Positions 27,847 to 35,941 of a DNA stretch of 64,000 bases are shown one piece after another; the first letter of the stretch is position 1, and each line of letters opens with the position of its first letter. Position numbers and translations under genes: made by a program. The stretch spans positions 186,001 through 250,000 of the forward strand of contig NZ_VAUO01000008.1 in the NCBI RefSeq assembly GCF_005796105.1, read 5' to 3'. The notes under the pieces are model-generated. The model was not told where the DNA came from. It saw only the letters and a program-made list of their open reading frames with translations, and ran no database searches. This DNA is from Pseudomonas mosselii (lineage in GTDB: Bacteria > Pseudomonadota > Gammaproteobacteria > Pseudomonadales > Pseudomonadaceae).

Positions 27847-29079
27847 TCACGCCGCCCCGCTGGTGAACCTCGACGCCAGGAACGGCGTGATATCCAGCGG
27901 CAACGCCTCATTGTGGATAACTTTGTCCAGCACGACCCCAGTGATCGCCGAGGTCAGAATGCCGGTACGGAAGTGTCCACAGGCATTGAAGTAGCCCGCG
28001 ACATTATCCACAGGTCCGAGGATCGGCAGCTCGTCCGGCGATCCCGGCCGCAAACCGGCCCAGGTGCGTTTAAGGTTCACCTGCGCCAGCTGAGGCACAC
28101 AGCGCACGGCACCCTGCACCAACGCACTGATTTCGGGGAAGGTGTTGCTGACATCGAAGCCCTTCTCCTCGGTAGTGCTGCCGATCAGGATTTCACCGTT
28201 GTCCTTCTGCGCCATGTAGCAGTCACTGGTGGTGATGCAGCCTTCAAGCAACTTGGGCAGCCGTTCGGTCAGGACGATCTGCCCTTTCACCGGCTTGACC
28301 GGAATGCTCTGCCCGGTCGCCCATTCGCTGAGTTGCGCCGCCCAGGCGCCAGCAGCATTGATCAGCGTATCGCAGTGAAACTCGCCCGCCTGCTCGGTGC
28401 ACACGCCCTGGATACGCCCGCCCTGATGCAGCACGCCACTGACATCAACGTTGGGGTATAGATCGACACCGTTCTGCCGCGCCGCTTCGAGAAACGCATC
28501 GCCCAGGCGAAATGGGCTGACCTGGTGATCGCACAGGAACTCCAGAGCGCCATTGGCCCGCAACGTGACAGCAGGTTCCGCCGCGCGCAGGGCCGCCCGG
28601 TCGAGCCAGCGCACCTGATCGGCCAGGTGGGGAATTTGCCGCACGATATGCTCGGCGTAGCATTGATCCTCTTCGTCCTGGAGGATGTACTTGAGCCCGG
28701 TACGTTCGAACTTGAAGTCCATGCCGTGACGCTCGATCAGTTCGCGATGCAGCTGTGGATACATCGCATTGGACTGCAACGCAAAATCGAAGAAACAGTC
28801 CGGCAGGATATGCGGCGTGCTTGCATCGACCACCACCGCTGCACCGTTGGCCTCGCGCTTGCTGAGCGAGGACATCATGCGAAAGAAAATCACCCCGCAG
28901 CCAAGCCCCACTGATTCACCAATGGCCCACAATCCGCCCGCCGACGCACGGGTCGCGTTGCCTGGACGCTTGCTGTCGATCAGCGCGATACGCAAATTGC
29001 CGCGCTTGGACAGCTGGTAGGCGCAAGAGGCGCCAATTACACCGCCGCCAGCGATGATGATGTCATAGTGTCTGGTCAT
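27847..29079 (-). CDS. FAD-dependent amine/opine-oxidase-like subunit (HcnC/OoxB type)
   Basis: A 410-residue DadA-family flavoprotein. The FAD-binding Rossmann motif IIIAGGGVIGASCAYQL is at residues 6-22, GNATRASAGGLWAIGES follows, and the C-terminal GLRPGSPDELPILGPVDNVA with CGHFRTGILTSAI is the family's flavin/substrate end. It is the beta subunit of a three-component oxidoreductase of the type seen in opine oxidase, D-hydroxyproline dehydrogenase and HCN synthase, which oxidise amines or amino acids. It begins 2 bases after the alpha subunit stop, with a strong GGAGG site inside that gene's end. The substrate is unknown. Confidence 0.85.
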   Translation of the reverse strand: MTRHYDIIIAGGGVIGASCAYQLSKRGNLRIALIDSKRPGNATRASAGGLWAIGESVGLGCGVIFFRMMSSLSKREANGAAVVVDASTPHILPDCFFDFALQSNAMYPQLHRELIERHGMDFKFERTGLKYILQDEEDQCYAEHIVRQIPHLADQVRWLDRAALRAAEPAVTLRANGALEFLCDHQVSPFRLGDAFLEAARQNGVDLYPNVDVSGVLHQGGRIQGVCTEQAGEFHCDTLINAAGAWAAQLSEWATGQSIPVKPVKGQIVLTERLPKLLEGCITTSDCYMAQKDNGEILIGSTTEEKGFDVSNTFPEISALVQGAVRCVPQLAQVNLKRTWAGLRPGSPDELPILGPVDNVAGYFNACGHFRTGILTSAITGVVLDKVIHNEALPLDITPFLASRFTSGAA

Positions 29080-29081
29080 GT

Positions 29082-30476
29082 TCAGGCCTCCGTGCCTAGT
29101 GCTTCGAATGCCGAGAGCGGGATGGGGTCGACCGGGAAACGCGGGCGCAGCCAGCCTACGTCCTGGCGCCCGGTGGCGCTGCGCAACCGATCGCTGCAAT
29201 AGCCCACGCACATACGCCCCTGGCAATCGCCCATGCTCACCCGTGTGCGCATTTTCAAGCTAGCCATGTCTTGCACACCCTGCTCCAGCGCCTGGTCGAT
29301 CTGCTGGCGGGTGACGTGCTCGCAGCGGCAAATCACCGTGTCAGGCTGTGGCAGTTCGAGCTGTGCGGTGCCGCGCGCGGTGTAGCGCTCGACACCCGAG
29401 CGAAAGCGCATGATCGCCGCCAGCTTGCCCAGGTAGCGCTCACGCTTGTCGAGGGCCTGCTCGGCATCCAGCGTGCCCCTCTGGTGGAGCATCGATACGG
29501 CGGCAATCCGCCCAGTCAGCATGGCGGCCTCGCCGCCACGGATACCGGCCATGTCGCCGGCCAGGTGAATGTTCGGCTGGCTGCTCTGTTGCCAGACCGA
29601 ACACTCCGGGCGCAGGTATCCCTCTTCGCTGAACCCATGGGCAAGGCCCAGTTGCTGGCTCAGTTGGGTACGCGGTATGAAGCCGTAGCCCACCGCGAGG
29701 GTCTGCACCACCTCACGTTGCACGCGGCTCATGTCCGGTTGCCAGTCGGTGCCATACGGCGCCACGCTGACCTCGCGCAGCTCGTTGTAACCGCCTGCGC
29801 CGACCACGCCCCAGCCGTAGTGCATGGGGATACCGTTGAGCTTCAGGTAGGCCAGCATGCTCAGGCCGTCGAGGAACAATTGGGGCTTGTTCATCAGTGC
29901 CAGGCTTTCACGCGCGATACGATTGAACGCGCAGGCCTCGTACACCCCGGCCACCTTGGCACCAGCGGCGTGAAGCTGACAGGCCACCAGCGCCAGCAAA
30001 GGGCCGGTACCAGCAATCAGGGTGCGCCCAAGCGGCTTGACCACACCGCTCTTGACCTGCAGTTGCAGCCCACCGAGCAACATCACGCCCGGCAAGGTCC
30101 AGCCGGGGAACGGCACGTTACGTTCATGACAACCGGCCGCCAGCAGCAAGGCGTCGTAGTCGATCGCATGCAGCTGTTCATCGGCATCGAGCACCATCAG
30201 CCGCTGTCCGTCCCCCCCGACGACGCGATGGTTCAAGCGCAGCTCGATGTGCTCGGCACTGGCGGCGAAATCCCCGTGCAGTGCGTTCAGGGCCTTGGCA
30301 TAACGGGTGCCCAGGTAGCCGAGGTCGACCCCGGCGCGCAGCGGGCCGCGATACACCACACCTCCAGGCCGCGAGGCCTCGTCGAGCAGCAAGCTGCCAA
30401 CACCGTGCTCAGCCAGTTCGATAGCCGCGCCCATGCCGGCAGCGCCGGCACCGACGATCACGGGACGCAGGCTCAT
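29082..30476 (-). CDS. NAD(P)/FAD oxidoreductase with BFD-like [2Fe-2S] domain (HcnB/OoxA type)
   Basis: A 464-residue subunit: an N-terminal FAD motif IVGAGAAGMGAAIELAE (residues 7-23), a second dinucleotide motif around GRTLIAGTGPLLALVACQLH, and a C-terminal BFD-like domain with CRCEHVT and later CQGRMCVGYC, i.e. CxC...CxxxxC, expected to hold a [2Fe-2S] cluster. It is the alpha subunit of the same heterotrimer as its neighbours. The ATG overlaps the TGA of the preceding ferredoxin gene (ATGA), implying coupled translation. Confidence 0.85.
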   Translation of the reverse strand: MSLRPVIVGAGAAGMGAAIELAEHGVGSLLLDEASRPGGVVYRGPLRAGVDLGYLGTRYAKALNALHGDFAASAEHIELRLNHRVVGGDGQRLMVLDADEQLHAIDYDALLLAAGCHERNVPFPGWTLPGVMLLGGLQLQVKSGVVKPLGRTLIAGTGPLLALVACQLHAAGAKVAGVYEACAFNRIARESLALMNKPQLFLDGLSMLAYLKLNGIPMHYGWGVVGAGGYNELREVSVAPYGTDWQPDMSRVQREVVQTLAVGYGFIPRTQLSQQLGLAHGFSEEGYLRPECSVWQQSSQPNIHLAGDMAGIRGGEAAMLTGRIAAVSMLHQRGTLDAEQALDKRERYLGKLAAIMRFRSGVERYTARGTAQLELPQPDTVICRCEHVTRQQIDQALEQGVQDMASLKMRTRVSMGDCQGRMCVGYCSDRLRSATGRQDVGWLRPRFPVDPIPLSAFEALGTEA

Positions 30477-30787
30477 GGCTGCACCTCCCCGCAGACGCGA
30501 TTGACCAGGGTTTCGACCTGCATGCCCGGCTGCACAAGCGTCTGGCAAGCACGCCGCTTCGGTCGACCGTCGATCTGTACCAGGCAGCAGTGGCACACGC
30601 CCATACCGCAAAAAGCACCGTTGCGCTGACCGTGGTCATCACGAGCGACCTGCCGCAGGCCGACGGCATTGAGCACACTGAGCACGGTCTCGCCTGCGGC
30701 GGCAACTACTGGGTGGCCATTGAGCAGCAGGGTGATACCGGGGCGCTCAAGGGGCTGAATGTCGTGGAAACGCTCCATTTTCTGCAT
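30473..30787 (-). CDS. Small [2Fe-2S] ferredoxin-like subunit (HcnA/OoxC type)
   Basis: A 104-residue protein with the plant-type cluster motif FCGMGVCHCC (C-x4-C-x2-C) and a final cysteine in RRACQTLV. ITLLLNGHPVVAAAGETVLS is the N-terminal beta-grasp region. It is the first gene of the three-subunit oxidoreductase operon and passes electrons between the flavoprotein subunits. ATG 30787 and ATG 30778 are both possible. It diverges from the hexuronate locus across a 418-base region that holds a FadR-type operator. Confidence 0.85.
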   Translation of the reverse strand: MQKMERFHDIQPLERPGITLLLNGHPVVAAAGETVLSVLNAVGLRQVARDDHGQRNGAFCGMGVCHCCLVQIDGRPKRRACQTLVQPGMQVETLVNRVCGEVQP

Positions 30788-30910
30788 GACGTTCTCATCC
30801 TTGGTGATACACGGACTTGGCAAAGTACGGCAAATGTAATGGCGATCCATTGACCTGTGCCGTGATGGCACTCGCGAAACCTCCCCCGACGCACGCGCAT
30901 CGAACAAGCA

Positions 30911-30959
30911 TTGACAGCCCCGGCAGCGCTTGATAATAATCCCGCACGTTGTACGACAA
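30911..30959 (+). promoter_or_regulatory. Promoter and FadR-type operator upstream of oprD
   Basis: TTGACA (30911-30916) is followed by a GATAATAAT -10-like region (30932-30940) and then by TTGTACGACAA (30949-30959), a perfect match to the GntR/FadR operator TNGTNNNACNA within the inverted repeat GTTGT-ACG-ACAAC. The layout closely copies that in front of udh. It points toward oprD; it may also act on the divergent oxidoreductase operon. Confidence 0.7.
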
Positions 30960-30992
30960 CAGATAACAAAAATAACAACGAGCGCCCCCACC

Positions 30993-31088
30993 ATGTCGAC
31001 ATCCGCCACGCGACACGTCCGTTTCCTGCATCCGCTGCTTTGCCCGGTAAACCTCTACGGTAAGTTGCCGCCCCCCCTGGTCAGCTGA
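30993..31088 (+). CDS. Short ORF in the oprD leader: leader peptide or remnant of a lost gene
   Basis: ATG 30993 opens a 31-codon frame (MSTSATRHVRFLHPLLCPVN then LYGKLPPPLVS) ending at 31088. It sits 44 bases after the operator, as udh does (43 bases), and follows a very similar A-rich leader ending in GAGC-CC-ATG. It therefore looks like a genuine gene start, but the product is tiny. Either it is a leader peptide or the 5' scar of a deleted gene. The 117 bases from its stop to oprD hold no other frame of note. Confidence 0.35.
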   Translation: MSTSATRHVRFLHPLLCPVNLYGKLPPPLVS

Positions 31089-31205
31089 CCCCGGCTCCTC
31101 AAGCACGTATCGACTGGCCCATTCCGGGCTGGACACCTACCGCCCATAACCTGGCGCCTGCGCGCAACGGGACGGGCTGCCACACCCTCAGGGAGCACAA
31201 CAATA

Positions 31206-32450
31206 ATGAAAATCGGCCAGACCCTTCCCCTTCCCCTTGCACTGCTCGGCGCCAGCGTCTTCGCTAGCCTGCCTGCCACCAGCCAGGCAGAGGGCTTTGT
31301 CGAAGACGCCAAAGCCACGCTCGGGCTGCGCAACTTCTACATCAACCGTAACTTCACCAACCCCAGCAACCCGCAGAGCAAGGCCGAGGAATGGACCCAA
31401 AGCTTCATCCTCGACGCCCGCTCCGGGTTCACCCAAGGACCGGTCGGCTTCGGCGTGGATGTGCTGGGCCTGTGGTCGGTGAAACTCGACGGTGGTGGCG
31501 GCACCTATGGCACCGGGCTTCTCCCACGCCATGACGATGGCCGCCCAGCCGATGACTACGGACGCCTGGCAGTAGCGGGCAAGGCGCGGATCTCCAAGAC
31601 TGAACTGAAGATCGGTGAGTGGATGCCGGTGCTGCCAATTCTGCGCTCGGATGATGGCCGCTCACTGCCGCAGACCTTCCGCGGCGGGCAGATAACCTCC
31701 AACGAATTCGCCGGCCTGACCCTGTACGGCGGGCAGTTCCGTGGTAACAGCCCACGCAACGACGCCAGCATGGAAGACATGAGCTACGGCGGCGCGCTGT
31801 CTGATCGCTTCAACTTCGTCGGCGGCGAATACACCTTCAACCAGAAGCGCACCCTGATCGGCTTGTGGAATGCCGAACTCAAGGACGTCTACCAGCAGCA
31901 ATACGTGCAGTTGAGCCACAGCCAGCCGCTGGGCGCCTGGACCTTGGGCGCGAACCTCGGTTATTTCCACGGCGACGACGACGGCGCAGCACGCGCAGGA
32001 CAACTGGACAACAAGACCTGGTCGGGCATGTTCTCGGCCAAGTACGCCGGGCATACCTTCTGGGTTGGCCTGCAACGGGTAGATGGCAACACCTGGATGC
32101 GGGTCAATGGCACCAGTGGCGGCACCCTGGCCAACGACAGCTATAACTCCAGCTTCGACAACGCCGAGGAACGTTCATGGCAGCTGCGCCATGACTTCAA
32201 CTTCGTCACCGTCGGGGTGCCGGGGCTGACGCTGATGAACCGCTACATCAGCGGCGACAACGTGCACACCGGCGCGGTAACCGACGGCAAGGAATGGGTG
32301 CGCGAGACCGAACTGGCCTACGTGATCCAGAGCGGGGCGTTCAAGGACTTGAGCGTGAAATGGCGCAACTCGTCGATTCGTCGCGATTACAGCAACAACG
32401 AGTTCGACGAGAACCGACTGATTTTCAACTACCCGCTGTCGTTGCTGTAA
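31206..32450 (+). CDS. OprD-family outer-membrane porin
   Basis: A 414-residue porin with a signal peptide (LPLPLALLGASVFASLPATS, cleaved near QAEG). The mature start GFVEDAKATLGLRNFYINRN is typical of OprD/Occ channels, and the protein ends in a beta-strand of aromatic/hydrophobic residues (LIFNYPLSLL), though without the terminal Phe usual for outer-membrane proteins. OccK-type members take up carboxylated sugars and aromatics; next to uronate genes it is probably the outer-membrane route for glucuronate or galacturonate. GGGAG lies 11 bases before ATG. Confidence 0.88.
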   Translation: MKIGQTLPLPLALLGASVFASLPATSQAEGFVEDAKATLGLRNFYINRNFTNPSNPQSKAEEWTQSFILDARSGFTQGPVGFGVDVLGLWSVKLDGGGGTYGTGLLPRHDDGRPADDYGRLAVAGKARISKTELKIGEWMPVLPILRSDDGRSLPQTFRGGQITSNEFAGLTLYGGQFRGNSPRNDASMEDMSYGGALSDRFNFVGGEYTFNQKRTLIGLWNAELKDVYQQQYVQLSHSQPLGAWTLGANLGYFHGDDDGAARAGQLDNKTWSGMFSAKYAGHTFWVGLQRVDGNTWMRVNGTSGGTLANDSYNSSFDNAEERSWQLRHDFNFVTVGVPGLTLMNRYISGDNVHTGAVTDGKEWVRETELAYVIQSGAFKDLSVKWRNSSIRRDYSNNEFDENRLIFNYPLSLL

Positions 32451-32530
32451 CTGGCGTTTGGCCAAGCGGGCGCGGAAAAGCCGCGGCCCGCTTGGCAGAC
32501 GAGACACAGCAGCCTGGCCCGAATGCAGCA

Positions 32531-32573
32531 TTGACAACGCCTGAAAGCGCTGCCGATAATCTTAGTCATACGA
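32531..32573 (+). promoter_or_regulatory. Promoter and FadR-type operator upstream of udh
   Basis: TTGACA (32531-32536), 18 bases and GATAAT (32555-32560) form a near-consensus sigma-70 promoter. TAGTCATACGA (32563-32573) then matches the FadR-family operator TNGTNNNACNA and lies just downstream of the -10, a repressor position. The promoter is a near copy of the one ahead of oprD. Confidence 0.72.
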
Positions 32574-32605
32574 CAACTTACAACAACAAACAATACGAGC
32601 CCGCC

Positions 32606-33412
32606 ATGACCACCACTCCCCTCAAGCGCCTGCTGCTCACCGGAGCCGCAGGCGGCCTGGGCAAGGTCCTTCGCGAACGCCTGCAAGGCTACGCCGACGT
32701 CCTGCGCCTTTCCGACATCAGCCCCATGGAGCCCGCCCGCGGCCCGCACGAAGAAGTCGTGACCTGCGACCTCGCCGACAAGGCGGCCGTACATGCTCTG
32801 GTCGAAGGCGTGGACGCCATCATCCACTTTGGCGGGGTCTCCACCGAACACGCCTTCGAGACCATCCTCGGCCCCAACATCTGCGGGGTATTCCATGTCT
32901 ACGAGGCCGCGCGCCAGCATGGGGTCAAGCGCATCATCTTCGCCAGCTCCAACCACACCATCGGCTTCTACCGCCAGGACGAGCGCATCGACGCGCACTC
33001 GCCACGCCGCCCGGACAGCTACTACGGCCTTTCCAAGTGCTACGGCGAGGACATGGCCAGCTTCTACTTCGACCGCTACGGCATCGAGACCGTGAGCATC
33101 CGCATCGGCTCGTCGTTCCCGCAGCCACAGAACCCTCGCATGCTCTGCACCTGGCTGAGCTATGACGACCTGGTGCAACTGATCGAGCGCGGACTGTTCA
33201 CCCCCAACGTCGGCCACACCATCGTCTACGGCGCCTCCAACAACCGTACGGTGTGGTGGGACAACCGTTACGCCGAACATTTGGGCTATGCGCCCAAGGA
33301 CACCTCCGAGGTGTTCCGCGCCGCCGTCCAAGCCCAGCCAGCGCCCGCCGCCGACGACCCGAGCATGGTCTACCAGGGCGGCGCCTTCGTCGCGGCCGGC
33401 CCCTTCAACTGA
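32606..33412 (+). CDS. udh: Uronate dehydrogenase
   Basis: A 268-residue short-chain NAD+-dependent dehydrogenase oxidising D-glucuronate or D-galacturonate (as the pyranose) to the aldaro-lactone. The NAD motif GAAGGLGK is at residues 14-21, the catalytic tyrosine motif is YYGLSK, and IIFASSNHTIGFY holds the catalytic serine region. The protein is close to the biochemically characterised Udh of P. putida and P. syringae. It has its own promoter and FadR-type operator, and is the first gene of the downstream lactonase-TRAP transporter operon. Confidence 0.93.
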   Translation: MTTTPLKRLLLTGAAGGLGKVLRERLQGYADVLRLSDISPMEPARGPHEEVVTCDLADKAAVHALVEGVDAIIHFGGVSTEHAFETILGPNICGVFHVYEAARQHGVKRIIFASSNHTIGFYRQDERIDAHSPRRPDSYYGLSKCYGEDMASFYFDRYGIETVSIRIGSSFPQPQNPRMLCTWLSYDDLVQLIERGLFTPNVGHTIVYGASNNRTVWWDNRYAEHLGYAPKDTSEVFRAAVQAQPAPAADDPSMVYQGGAFVAAGPFN

Positions 33413-33433
33413 TCGACCCCAGAGGGGCTGCCC

Positions 33434-34315
33434 ATGACGTGCGAACTGATCCTCGACGCCCGCAACGGCACCGGCGAGAGCCCGGTGTGGCACGCCGGCG
33501 AACAGGCCCTGTACTGGGTCGACATTCCCGCCCGCCAGCTGCACCGCTGGCGCCCGGCAGACGGCGCACATCAGGTGTGGCAAGGCGACGAAATGCTCGC
33601 CTGCATTGCCCGCGGCCCGCAGGGCTGGATTGCCGGCATGCAGAGCGGCATCTTCGAACTGCACGCGCAGGCCGACGGGCGCCTCGCCCAGACGCCGTTG
33701 GCCAGCGTCGAACATGCCCAGCCCGGCATGCGTTTCAACGACGGGCGCTGTGACCGCCAAGGCCGTTTCTGGGCTGGCACCATGCAAATGGACATGCAGC
33801 AGGGCGCCAGCGTCGGCGCCTTGTACCGCTATGACGGCGAACATCGACTGCATGTGCAGCACGGCGGGATGATCGTGCCCAATGGCCTGGCCTTCAGCCC
33901 AGACGGCAGGCGCATGTACCTGTCCGACTCGCACCCGGACGTGCAGCAGATCTGGGCGTTCGATTACGACACCGACAGCGCCACCCCCTACAACCAGCAG
34001 TTGTTCGTCGACATGCGCGACTACCCCGGCCGCCCGGATGGCGCTGCCATCGACCAGGATGGCTGCTACTGGATCTGCGGCAACGACGCTGGGTTGATCC
34101 ACCGGTTCACCCCACAGGGGCGCCTCGACCGCTCGCTTGAAGTGCCGGTGAAAAAACCGGCCATGTGCGCCTTCGGTGGCGCCGACCTCGACACCCTGTA
34201 CGTCACCTCTATCCGCCCTGCGAACACCGATCTCGGCGACCAGCCGCTGGCGGGCGGGGTATTTGCCCTCAATCCTGGCACCAAGGGCCTGGAGGAGCCT
34301 GCCTGGCAAGGCTGA
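33434..34315 (+). CDS. SMP-30/gluconolactonase-family lactonase
   Basis: A 293-residue six-bladed beta-propeller lactonase. Metal-binding signatures are visible: GESPVWH (conserved Glu, about residue 14), MRFNDGRCDRQGRFWAGTM, VPNGLAFSPDGR, and SDSHPD. It most likely hydrolyses the aldarolactone made by Udh (galactaro- or glucaro-lactone) in the cytoplasm. It follows udh by 21 bases and precedes the TRAP transporter, so it is co-transcribed with both. Confidence 0.85.
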   Translation: MTCELILDARNGTGESPVWHAGEQALYWVDIPARQLHRWRPADGAHQVWQGDEMLACIARGPQGWIAGMQSGIFELHAQADGRLAQTPLASVEHAQPGMRFNDGRCDRQGRFWAGTMQMDMQQGASVGALYRYDGEHRLHVQHGGMIVPNGLAFSPDGRRMYLSDSHPDVQQIWAFDYDTDSATPYNQQLFVDMRDYPGRPDGAAIDQDGCYWICGNDAGLIHRFTPQGRLDRSLEVPVKKPAMCAFGGADLDTLYVTSIRPANTDLGDQPLAGGVFALNPGTKGLEEPAWQG

Positions 34316-34376
34316 ACGCTGCGGCCCACACACTTGCACGACCGAAACCAGATAATAAAAACCACGGAGTTTCACC

Positions 34377-35348
34377 ATGACCTTCAAACGCAAGCTGCTT
34401 CTTGCCGTACTCCCCCTGACCTTCAGCCTGGCCATGCCGGCCTCGGCGCTGGACATCAAATTCGCCGAGATCCACCCCGCTGGCTATCCCACCGTGGTCG
34501 CCGAACAAAACATGGGCAAGAAGCTCGAGCAGGCCACCAATGGCGATATCACCTTCAAGATGTTCGCAGGTGGCGTACTCGGCTCGGAAAAGGAAGTGAT
34601 CGAACAAGCGCAGATCGGCGCCGTGCAAATGACCCGCGTCAGCCTGGGTATCGTCGGCCCGGTGGTACCGGATGTGAACGTGTTCAACATGCCGTTCGTG
34701 TTCCGCGACCACGCCCACATGCGCAAGGTCATCGACGGCGAGATCGGCCAGGAAATCCTCGACAAAATCACCGACTCCCCATTCAACCTGGTGGCCCTGG
34801 CCTGGATGGATGGCGGCTCGCGCAGCCTCTACACGAAAAAACCCGTGCGCAGCCTGGAAGACCTCAAGGGCATGAAGATCCGCGTGCAGGGTAACCCGCT
34901 GTTCATCGACATGATGAACGCCATGGGCGGCAACGGTATCGCCATGGACACCGGCGAGATCTTCAGCGCCTTGCAGACCGGGGTGATCGACGGCGCCGAG
35001 AACAACCCACCGACCCTGCTCGAACACAACCACTACCAGAGCGCCAAGTACTTCACCCTGACCAACCACCTGATCCTGCCGGAGCCGGTGGTGATGTCCA
35101 AGACCACCTGGAACAAACTCACCCCCGACCAGCAGGCGCTGGTGAAAAAGGTCGCCCGCGAGGCGCAGATGGAAGAGCGCGTGCTGTGGGACGCCAAGTC
35201 CGCAGCCAGTGAAGAAAAGCTCAAGGCCGCCGGCGTCGAGTTCATCAGTGTCGACACCAAGCCGTTCTACGACGCCACCGCCCCGGTACGCGAGAAGTAC
35301 GGCGCGCAGTACGCCGACCTGATGAAGCGTATCGACGCCGTACAGTAA
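34377..35348 (+). CDS. dctP: TRAP transporter solute-binding protein DctP
   Basis: A 323-residue periplasmic protein: signal peptide (LLLAVLPLTFSLAMPASA, cleaved before LDIKF), then the DctP fold. GMKIRVQGNPLFIDMMNAMG contains the conserved Arg that binds the substrate carboxylate, and NPPTLLEHNHYQSAKYF follows. In this operon it most likely binds glucuronate or galacturonate. GGAG precedes the ATG. Confidence 0.9.
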   Translation: MTFKRKLLLAVLPLTFSLAMPASALDIKFAEIHPAGYPTVVAEQNMGKKLEQATNGDITFKMFAGGVLGSEKEVIEQAQIGAVQMTRVSLGIVGPVVPDVNVFNMPFVFRDHAHMRKVIDGEIGQEILDKITDSPFNLVALAWMDGGSRSLYTKKPVRSLEDLKGMKIRVQGNPLFIDMMNAMGGNGIAMDTGEIFSALQTGVIDGAENNPPTLLEHNHYQSAKYFTLTNHLILPEPVVMSKTTWNKLTPDQQALVKKVAREAQMEERVLWDAKSAASEEKLKAAGVEFISVDTKPFYDATAPVREKYGAQYADLMKRIDAVQ

Positions 35349-35413
35349 CTTCGCCCCTTCCCAGACGACCCTGGCAGTGCGGCGAACGCCGCACTGCCGT
35401 TTAGGTGACGCCT

Positions 35414-35941
35414 ATGAAATCGCTTCTCCTCAGCGTGAACGACACGCTTTACCGCTGCTGCATCTGGATCGCAGGCCTGTCGATCCTGAGCATGGCGCTG
35501 ATCATTCCCTGGGGCATCTTCGCCCGCTACGTCCTGGGTACCGGCTCCAGCTGGCCAGAGCCGGTGGCCATCCTGTTGATGGTGGTGTTCACCTTCATCG
35601 GGGCCGCCGCCAGCTACCGCGCTGGCGCACACATGGCAGTGACGATGATCACCGACCGCCTGCCACCACTACAGCGCCGGCTGGGCTCGGTGCTGGTGCA
35701 AGTGCTGATGGTACTGGTCTGCGTGTTCATGACCTGGTACGGCACGCAGCTGTGCATCACCACCTGGAACCAGTCGCTGGCCTCACTGCCGGGCGTGCGA
35801 GTGGGCATGACCTACGCGCCGATTCCACTGGGCGGCCTGCTGACCTTGGTGTTCGTGCTGGAAAGGCTCCTGCTGGGCGATCAGAGCGAACGCAAAGTGA
35901 TGCGTTTCGACCAACTCGAAGAACGCGAAGGAACGGCATAA
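35414..35941 (+). CDS. dctQ: TRAP transporter small permease DctQ
   Basis: A 175-residue inner-membrane protein with four hydrophobic segments, the pattern of DctQ subunits; WPEPVAILLMVVFTFIGAAA and MTYAPIPLGGLLTLVFVLER are typical. AGGTGA lies 6 bases before ATG 35414, which is preferred to the GTG at 35405. Its stop codon is immediately followed by the dctM ATG, so translation is coupled. Confidence 0.88.
   Translation: MKSLLLSVNDTLYRCCIWIAGLSILSMALIIPWGIFARYVLGTGSSWPEPVAILLMVVFTFIGAAASYRAGAHMAVTMITDRLPPLQRRLGSVLVQVLMVLVCVFMTWYGTQLCITTWNQSLASLPGVRVGMTYAPIPLGGLLTLVFVLERLLLGDQSERKVMRFDQLEEREGTA

Noticed and set aside
27847..30787. Calling the three-subunit oxidoreductase hydrogen cyanide synthase (hcnABC)
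   Set aside because: The architecture is shared with opine oxidase and D-hydroxyproline dehydrogenase; nothing in the sequence alone separates these, and P. putida-group strains are commonly non-cyanogenic.
32429..34459. A 676-codon minus-strand frame opposite udh and the lactonase gene
   Set aside because: Spans two unrelated plus-strand genes and their intergenic region, a typical high-GC antisense artefact.
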